From NCBI GenBank assembly GCA_035253585.1, contig DATFBY010000110.1, positions 102,304 through 166,303 of the forward strand: a DNA stretch of 64,000 nucleotides, given 5' to 3'. A program made the position numbers and the translations under genes. Origin of the DNA: DATFBY01 sp035253585. GTDB taxonomy: Bacteria > Gemmatimonadota > Gemmatimonadetes > Gemmatimonadales > Gemmatimonadaceae. Shown one piece after another: positions 58,604 to 64,000 of the stretch (within the stretch, counting starts at the first letter, position 1; the number at the start of each line of letters is the position of its first letter). The notes beneath the pieces were generated by a model that was not told the DNA's origin, did not search any database, and saw nothing but the letters and a program-made list of their open reading frames with translations.

Positions 58604-59035
58604 CTATTGCTTGTGGTAGACGTGCAGGCGGTAGACTCCGAATACGCTTCGTGAGACGGTGAGCTCGTCGTCGCCATCCCAGGTTCCGACGTCGTCCGGC
58701 AGCCCGGACTGGGTGTTGATGATCGTCACCTCATCGCCGTCGACCTCGAAGCTCACCGCCGTCGTGCCGGTGGTGGTCGTTGGATTCCCACCGCCCGAGG
58801 GCGTGCTCAGGAACGTTCGAGTTTCGACGCCTGGCTGCGTCGAGCTCGAGAAATCGAGCTCGATCGACGTCAGCTCTACACGAAGCGGAGGACCCGCGGC
58901 CAGCTGAAATGGCAAAGGCTGTCCGTCGACGCTCACGAGCTCCCAGACCCCTGCGAAGCGCTCGCGTGGGTCCGGTCCCGAGCCGTCAGAACAGGCGAGG
59001 AGTGCAAGCGCGGCCGCGAGGATAGTCTTCCGCAT
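58604..59035 (-). CDS. Lipoprotein, lipocalin-like, unknown function
   Basis: 143 residues. Short signal with lipobox LLAC (Cys 15). The mature domain starts with FAGVWELVSVDGQPLPFQL, has a beta-rich pattern with TTTTGTTAVSFEVDGDEVTIIN and ends LTVSRSVFGVYRLHVYHKQ, like small lipocalin-type extracytoplasmic proteins. Function unknown. The 281 bases after its start toward 59317 carry two GTYAGGC elements and a terminator, no gene. Confidence 0.72.
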   Translation of the reverse strand: MRKTILAAALALLACSDGSGPDPRERFAGVWELVSVDGQPLPFQLAAGPPLRVELTSIELDFSSSTQPGVETRTFLSTPSGGGNPTTTTGTTAVSFEVDGDEVTIINTQSGLPDDVGTWDGDDELTVSRSVFGVYRLHVYHKQ

Positions 59036-59248
59036 TCCAAGCTCCTTGGCGATTGGGCGGAATACTGACGAGTTGCGTCGTCAGGCGCAATGTCTTGTTA
59101 GGCGTGAGATTCGATGCCCGGCAACGTCGACGGTCGTGGCCGTCGTTCCACGAAATCGTCGCCGCGCGCCGCGTCGCCTGTCGAGTATCCGCAAGAACCG
59201 TGTCGACAGCGGCGGCGACTACGGTCTTGGCTCCATCTGCAAGGGAAA

Positions 59249-59273
59249 AAGGCCCCAGGGATCCCGGGGCCTT
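59249..59273 (-). terminator. Rho-independent terminator
   Basis: AAGGCCCC and GGGGCCTT with an inner GGG/CCC pair and a one-base bulge form a strong stem. On the minus strand TTTTTCCC follows. It lies 44 bases after the stop of the DUF4386 gene (59317). Confidence 0.88.
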
Positions 59274-59316
59274 GTCTCATCGGGCGCGCAGCCAGACTCT
59301 GCGCCAGTCTCGCCGC

Positions 59317-60006
59317 TCATCCGGGCGCTGGCGGCCGAACGCCCTTTGCCAGGAACCACACCGCGAGCACCACCTCGAACACGCCCATCGGAGCCCACAT
59401 CAGCATCATCCTCGGATCATCGACGTAGCCCGAGAGCCGCAAGGGCAGTAGCACGACGAGAAGCACCGATGCGAAGACGCCGAGCCACGCCAACGCGATC
59501 GGCACCATTCGTCCGCGCAACAAGAGGTAGCAGAAAACCGTGCTCCCGACGGCGAAGAATGTCGCGCTGACCGGTACGCTCCAGCGCGGGACTTCGAGCA
59601 GCATCCCGCCAATGGCGGTCCACGACCCGACGTCGCTTGCGCGGCCGCCGGCCAGCGAGGTCGCGACTGCCAGGGCACCTGCGGTCGTGAGCACGCCAAC
59701 GCTGCCGACGATACCCTCCGCTACGCGACAGGAGAGCCCGAGTAACGCCAGCTCGTGGTCCTCCTCGCGGGTGATCCCGTACAGCGTCACGGCCAGCACG
59801 AGCGCGGCGAAGCAGCTGACGAGCGCCAGCACGATCGCAATCCGCACGTCGGGCGCATGCTCAGCCACCCGCGCGAGCTTCGCCGCCAGTCCGGCCGTCC
59901 GCTCGACGTTCATAGCACGGTTGAGGAGAAGCTCTGACGGTAACGCGAGCGCGATGTAGAGCAGGTACGCAGCGCCGGCGATCCGCGCGCTCGTCAGGCG
60001 CTTCAT
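59317..60006 (-). CDS. DUF4386 membrane protein
   Basis: 229 residues with six to seven membrane helices. ARIAGAAYLLYIALALPSELLL and the FAALVLAVTLYGITREEDHELALLGLSCRVAEGIVG pattern are typical of DUF4386; the C-terminal helices include FAVGSTVFCYLLLRGRMVPIALAWLGVFASVLLVVLL. Function of the family is unknown. Codons 4-7 (CTG ACG AGC) lie in a GCCTGACGAGC variant of the dispersed element. The DUF2306 gene starts upstream on the same strand. Confidence 0.9.
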   Translation of the reverse strand: MKRLTSARIAGAAYLLYIALALPSELLLNRAMNVERTAGLAAKLARVAEHAPDVRIAIVLALVSCFAALVLAVTLYGITREEDHELALLGLSCRVAEGIVGSVGVLTTAGALAVATSLAGGRASDVGSWTAIGGMLLEVPRWSVPVSATFFAVGSTVFCYLLLRGRMVPIALAWLGVFASVLLVVLLPLRLSGYVDDPRMMLMWAPMGVFEVVLAVWFLAKGVRPPAPG

Positions 60007-60022
60007 GACAGCGAGAGAAGCT

Positions 60023-60721
60023 TCACGACACTGCTTCCCGTGCGCGCACCAGAACGATACCGCGAACGCTCCGCCTGATCCGCACCCGCCACATCCAGTA
60101 CAGCATCGTCACCAGCACTGCGACAACCGGCAGAGCGAGTAGACCTGGGATGCGTATCGGCTCCGGAATCACCTTTGCCTGGCCAATGAAGAACGACATC
60201 GCCGCGATGAAGAGCGCGAATGACATTCGCCAGAGATGGCGCGCAACCCGGATCGCACCCTTCAACGGGCCCGAACGCAGTATGCGAACGTCACCGGCCA
60301 CCCCGAGCAGTGCGACGACGCCGAACATGAAGAATGGAAACGCCGGCATTCCCTTTCGCATGCCGCCGTTGGCGATCGCTTCCATCCCAAAAACGAGAGT
60401 CGCAATCCCGACGCCGAGCGCAATAAGCATCGCGGTGGCGTGCAGCCAACGAGACCCGTTGGCGAGCGGCCGGACCGTGGTGAGCGATGTGATCACGAGA
60501 TACGACGTCAGGACCCCGGCAGGGACGTTGATGGCCTCCGCAACGCCGCGCGTGGCAGCGATCAGCGCCCCGAAGCACGCCATCGTCAGCATCGAGTACA
60601 CGAAGAGCATTCCGCTCCTGCGATGTACGGTCGCACCCTTCGTCGCGTAAAGCGCGATGTAGCCCGATATCAACGCCAGGCTGCCGGCGACGATGTGCAC
60701 CACATACGAAAGCCGCATCAT
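60023..60721 (-). CDS. DUF2306-like membrane protein
   Basis: 232 residues, seven membrane helices. The start YVVHIVAGSLALISGYIALYATKGATVHRRSGMLFVYSMLTM is the DUF2306 signature, with the His-Arg of TVHRRSG. The rest has TSYLVITSLTTVRP and FPFFMFGVVALLGVAGDVRIL. Function unknown. Coupled loosely to the DUF4386 gene (16 bases). Confidence 0.85.
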   Translation of the reverse strand: MMRLSYVVHIVAGSLALISGYIALYATKGATVHRRSGMLFVYSMLTMACFGALIAATRGVAEAINVPAGVLTSYLVITSLTTVRPLANGSRWLHATAMLIALGVGIATLVFGMEAIANGGMRKGMPAFPFFMFGVVALLGVAGDVRILRSGPLKGAIRVARHLWRMSFALFIAAMSFFIGQAKVIPEPIRIPGLLALPVVAVLVTMLYWMWRVRIRRSVRGIVLVRAREAVS

Positions 60722-60733
60722 GCGTGGCCGCTC

Positions 60734-63424
60734 CTAAGAGCGCGTTGCTACAGCAGGATCGATGCGTGACGCACGTAGCGCCGGAATCCAGCACGCTGCC
60801 ATGCCAATCACCCCCATCAACAGCGCCACGCCGCCGAGCGTCACCGGATCGTCCGGCGTCACACCGAACAACAGGCCGCGTATCACACGGGCGGCGAAGT
60901 AGGCGCCCGTGATACCGAGCACGAGCCCCAGGGCGAGCAGCACACCCCCCTCGCCCAGGATCATCCGCTGCACGCGCCCACTGTCGGCGCCCAAGCTCAT
61001 CCGGATCCCGATCTCGTTCGTGCGCGCACTGACTGAGAAAGCCAGCACACCGGCAATCCCGACGGCCGCGATGATCACCGCCAGAACTCCGAAGGATGAG
61101 ATCAGCACCGCATTGAGGCGGCGCGGTGAGACGCTCTGATCCTTGAACTGCGCGATCGTCATGACGTTCTCGATTGGAACCGCGGGCGCAATCCGCCTGA
61201 CGATCGCCGTCGCCGCGCGCGCGAGATTCGACACGTTGCTGTCCGCGCGAATGACTACGCCACCCCCGAGCGCCAGCTCCTGCGCAAAGGGATGGAAGAC
61301 GACTGGGCGCGCTTCCGCGTCGAGACCGCCATCCTGTGTGCTCCGGACCACGCCCACGATCGTGCGCCAGTCTCCGCTGATCGGCGTGAATCGGAGTACG
61401 TCACCGGTCCACGCCATGCGCTTGCCGACCGGGTCCTGTCCGCGGAAGAACTTGTCGACGAACGTCTGATTGACGATTACGACCTTCCCCGATTCGCGCC
61501 GGTCGGTGACCGCGAAGGCGCGACCTTTGAGCAGCGGAATTCCCGCGGCGCGGAAATAATCGGGATCGGCGGTGCGGAACTCGGCGCGCGGCGTCGCCTC
61601 GCCCACGTCCGGCGTCCTGCCTTCCACCTTTACCTCGAAGCGAACCTCCGAGGCGCGGAGCGGCATGGGTGAGCCGATCCCTACCTCGACCACGCCGGGC
61701 AGTGCCGCGATCTCGTCACGCATCTGCGCGTATCTCGCCTTGGCCGAAGCGTCGGACGCTGGATTGTAGAGCAGCTCGGCCGGCGTAAGAAGTGACACCT
61801 GCATCGTGAGCACTTCTTCCGTGCGGAGGCCCGTCTCGACCTCGGACAGTCGAATCATCGTCCGCGTCAGAAGACCGGCACCCGCCAGCAGCACTACCGA
61901 CACCGCGATCTGCACCACGACCAGGGCGCGCTGCAGCCGCTGCTTTCTCAGCCCGCCGCTCATGCGCTGCGCGCCAGCGAGGATTCGCGACGCGAATCTT
62001 CCCTCGCGCGGCAGCGACAACAAGAACGACAGAATGAATGCCACCGCGACGGAGAGCGCGAGCGTGAACCCGAGCACTATTTCGTCCAGGCGGATCTCGC
62101 TCGCCCGCGGCGAATACCGCTCGGCGAACGACGTCAACAGCTTGACGCCGCCCATCGCAATGAGAACGCCGAGCCCCGCTCCCATGATCGCCAGCAGGAG
62201 GTTCTCGACCAACAGCAGCCGACGGAGACGCGCCGTGCCGGCGCCTAACGCGGCTCGCACCACGATCTCGTGCTCGCGCCGGACGCCGCGCATCAAAGTG
62301 AGGTTGGCGACGTTTGCCGCGGAGATGACCAAGACGAAGGCAGCCGCCGCCATGAGCAGCCACAGCGTCAGACGGGCCCGTTCCCCGAGCACTTCGTGGA
62401 ACGGGATGACAGCAATGCGATGATGGGAGTTGGGATCGTACGCCTCCTTGTACTGGTTCTGGATGCGCGTACTGACCGCCGCCACCTCTCGCTGTGCTTG
62501 CTCCAACGTTGCACCCGGCGTCAATCGCGCAACGATCTCCGTCATGCGGTGCGTGCGCCCTTCGACCATGAAGGAGCTTATGTGGTGATCGCTGATGACC
62601 ATGTTCAGCAGGCCATCGACCCGGCGTGGGAAGAATGGCGCGGGCTGAAGAACGCCGATTACGGTCACCGATTTGTTGTCCAGGCGCAGTTGCTTGCCGA
62701 CGATGCTCGAATCGCCGCCGAACTGCTTCATCCAGAAGTCGTGGGTGAGCACCATGACTGGCGGTACGCCGGGACCATCGTCCTTCGGCTCCGTCAGACG
62801 TCCGAGGACGGGCGAGAGCCCCATGACTTCGAAATAGTTTCCGGTCACCAGACCGACATTGATGCGGTCGGCGCGCTCGACACCCTGGAGCACGAGGTTC
62901 CACGATGAGTATTCCGCGATCCCACCGAACGACTTCGCGCCTTCGCGGAGATCACGAACCTCGGGAACGGAGAAGGTGATGCTGGCTCCGCCCGGACCGT
63001 CGATGGAGTGGCGCAGATACACGAGTCGATCGCCATCGCGGTGCGGCAGCGGCTTGAGAAGCACGCCGCGCACGACACTGAAGATCGCCGTGTTCGCGCC
63101 AATGCCGAGGCCGAGCGTGAGAACGACGACCGTGGCGAACGCGGGATTGTGACGGAGCGCCCGCAACGCGAACTTGAAGTCGGACGTGAGCCCATCGATC
63201 CAGGGAAGACCGCGCTGATCTCGCACGGCTTCGGCTGCCTGCGTCAGACCGCCCGACGCGATCATCGCCTGCCGCCGCGCTTCGATCGGATCCATCCCTC
63301 GTCTGATGTTCTCTGCCGTCTCCATCTCGATGTGCGAGCGGAGCTCTTCGGCGAGCTCGTCGTCACCGCCACGGCCGGTGAGCCATCCACTCATTCGCGC
63401 GAGCGCGACACGGACGAATCTCAT
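60734..63424 (-). CDS. MacB/FtsX-type ABC permease, ADOP family, with N-terminal prefix
   Basis: 896 residues from ATG 63424, which overlaps the TGA of the PadR gene. Residues 1-75 are the helical prefix domain found in many ADOPs (GDDELAEELRSHIEMETAEN, RRGMDPIEARRQAMIASGG), then the duplicated FtsX/MacB body starting LRALRHNPAFATVVVLTLGLGIGANTAIF. It is highly similar in sequence to the copy at 27942-30389. PadR next to ADOP is common in acidobacteria-like and related lineages. The cargo is unknown. A GTTAGGC element lies at 62243. Confidence 0.93.
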   Translation of the reverse strand: MRFVRVALARMSGWLTGRGGDDELAEELRSHIEMETAENIRRGMDPIEARRQAMIASGGLTQAAEAVRDQRGLPWIDGLTSDFKFALRALRHNPAFATVVVLTLGLGIGANTAIFSVVRGVLLKPLPHRDGDRLVYLRHSIDGPGGASITFSVPEVRDLREGAKSFGGIAEYSSWNLVLQGVERADRINVGLVTGNYFEVMGLSPVLGRLTEPKDDGPGVPPVMVLTHDFWMKQFGGDSSIVGKQLRLDNKSVTVIGVLQPAPFFPRRVDGLLNMVISDHHISSFMVEGRTHRMTEIVARLTPGATLEQAQREVAAVSTRIQNQYKEAYDPNSHHRIAVIPFHEVLGERARLTLWLLMAAAAFVLVISAANVANLTLMRGVRREHEIVVRAALGAGTARLRRLLLVENLLLAIMGAGLGVLIAMGGVKLLTSFAERYSPRASEIRLDEIVLGFTLALSVAVAFILSFLLSLPREGRFASRILAGAQRMSGGLRKQRLQRALVVVQIAVSVVLLAGAGLLTRTMIRLSEVETGLRTEEVLTMQVSLLTPAELLYNPASDASAKARYAQMRDEIAALPGVVEVGIGSPMPLRASEVRFEVKVEGRTPDVGEATPRAEFRTADPDYFRAAGIPLLKGRAFAVTDRRESGKVVIVNQTFVDKFFRGQDPVGKRMAWTGDVLRFTPISGDWRTIVGVVRSTQDGGLDAEARPVVFHPFAQELALGGGVVIRADSNVSNLARAATAIVRRIAPAVPIENVMTIAQFKDQSVSPRRLNAVLISSFGVLAVIIAAVGIAGVLAFSVSARTNEIGIRMSLGADSGRVQRMILGEGGVLLALGLVLGITGAYFAARVIRGLLFGVTPDDPVTLGGVALLMGVIGMAACWIPALRASRIDPAVATRS

Positions 63425-63771
63425 GGTGCCTCCCCGCCCCGACGTGGGGCGAGAAATGCGGCGATCAGATCGGCTGTCTGATGCCATTCGCGGGTTTCGC
63501 GCGCGAGCTGCTTACGTCCTGCGGCGGTGAGCGCATAAAACTTCGCGCGTCGGTTGTTCTCGGACTGCCGCCACTCCGCCTTGACGAATCCTTCCTGCTC
63601 GAGCTTGAGGAGCGCGGGGTAGAGCGTTCCGTAATTGAGCTTCAGGCGATTCTTACTCGTCTCCTCGATACGGCGAGCGATGCCGTAACCGTGGAGCGAC
63701 CCCAGGACATCGAGCGTGCGGAGGATCATCAGGGCCAGCGTGCCCTGCTGGACATCCAGTTTGTCAGTCAC
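63421..63771 (-). CDS. PadR-family transcriptional regulator
   Basis: 116 residues from a GTG at 63771 after AGGAAG. Winged helix: LDVQQGTLALMILRTLDVLGSLHGYGIARRIEETS, LNYGTLYPALLKLEQEGFVKAEWRQSENNRRAKFYALTAAGRKQL. This short PadR form represses the permease genes it precedes; here the ADOP gene overlaps it by four bases. Two palindromes upstream (63782-63796, 63861-63875) are its likely operators. Confidence 0.95.
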   Translation of the reverse strand: MTDKLDVQQGTLALMILRTLDVLGSLHGYGIARRIEETSKNRLKLNYGTLYPALLKLEQEGFVKAEWRQSENNRRAKFYALTAAGRKQLARETREWHQTADLIAAFLAPRRGGEAP

Positions 63772-63781
63772 CGGCGCTTCC

Positions 63782-63796
63782 TATGGGATTCCAATA
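63782..63796. promoter_or_regulatory. Imperfect palindrome upstream of padR-like gene, site 1
   Basis: TATGGG-ATT-CCAATA, five of six positions paired. It lies 11 bases before the GTG start, where it would overlap the promoter or ribosome site. Same TATGGG opening as site 2. Confidence 0.6.
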
Positions 63797-63860
63797 TGAG
63801 GGTAGCATTGCCCGTCGTTTGGCGCAATAGGCGCTAACGGGCGAGAGCAACCCCGTGTCC

Positions 63861-63875
63861 TATGGGATACCCATA
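63861..63875. promoter_or_regulatory. Perfect palindrome upstream of padR-like gene, site 2
   Basis: TATGGG-ATA-CCCATA, perfect 6-bp arms, 90 bases upstream of the start. With site 1 it forms a pair with the same consensus and spacing of about 79 bases, near eight turns of B-DNA, which would suit a looping dimer. The rest of 63772-64000 holds no gene that I can support. Confidence 0.65.
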
Positions 63876-64000
63876 CGGATGGGCCGAGCCGAGGTTTCAA
63901 CGACCGGCGGGACCGCGCGAAAGTGAGAAGCCCACCAGCACCCAGCGCGTTATCGGCCTACTTTCGCGCGACGATGAGCAGATGCGCACTGCACCCTATG

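Noticed and set aside
1..64000. CRISPR arrays, rRNA genes, prophage or plasmid functions
   Set aside because: No regularly spaced repeats of 24-40 bases, no rRNA-like stretches and no integrase, capsid, transfer or replication genes were seen on either strand.

Overview
This 64 kb window looks like chromosomal DNA of a high-GC, Gram-negative-type bacterium, most probably a soil member of the Gemmatimonadota. That placement is inference. It rests on the mix of very large BTAD/TPR regulators, PadR-coupled MacB/FtsX permeases of the 'ADOP' type, exported carboxypeptidase-regulatory plus TonB-plug proteins, a DUF2277 protein, an ECF42-type sigma factor with its DGPF partner, and many stand-alone small enzymes. 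I saw no rRNA, no complete tRNA, no CRISPR array, no insertion sequence and no integrase.

Layout. 1-15.5 kb: the 3' end of icd, a pair of secreted TonB-plug-like proteins, a TolA-like AgmX-domain protein, an FMO-type monooxygenase, an adhesin-like DUF4097 protein, then a run of minus-strand genes (methyltransferase, BTLCP protease-like, DinB, PagL-like, cupin, coaA). 15.5-31.3 kb: RidA, DUF2784, rhomboid, mtgA and DJ-1, then a dense field of small genes (Imm21-like, YdeI-like, GNAT, VOC, PspC, NUDIX, DUF2277) ending in an ADOP permease and a 5'-3' exonuclease. 31.3-48 kb: a decayed GNAT gene, a MexAB-like RND pump, a GH3 beta-glucosidase, the ECF42/DGPF module, an autoregulated ArsR-SRPBCC fusion, an MBL hydrolase, a PAS protein and a cysteine-synthase-like gene. 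48-64 kb: a methyltransferase/VOC pair, an APH-like kinase, an OPT transporter, an operon of BTAD regulator, Ser/Thr kinase-BRCT, VOC-RHH protein and GGCT, then an alpha/beta hydrolase, DUF4386 and DUF2306 membrane proteins, and a PadR-ADOP operon.

Two DNA-level features cut across the genes. First, the heptamer GTTAGGC (long form ACTCGTTAGGCA, with a common variant having C for the second T) occurs about 38 times by my count. It lies on both strands and is strikingly concentrated at gene junctions. In many cases it contains the stop codon of a gene, or sits a few bases before the next start. Its two strands fit the integron core-site consensus (RYYYAAC / GTTRRRY), yet I find no paired attC folds; a dispersed uptake-type or other DNA-processing word is an alternative. 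Second, three large near-perfect palindromes built from tandem GAGATTC heptamers lie between convergent gene ends (36.3, 43.4 and 47.9 kb), in two cases incorporating stop codons.

Functionally the window is mostly housekeeping plus accessory metabolism and stress enzymes. The best self-contained modules are the RND pump, ECF42-DGPF, PadR-ADOP, ArsR-SRPBCC with its operator, and the BTAD-kinase-VOC-GGCT operon.
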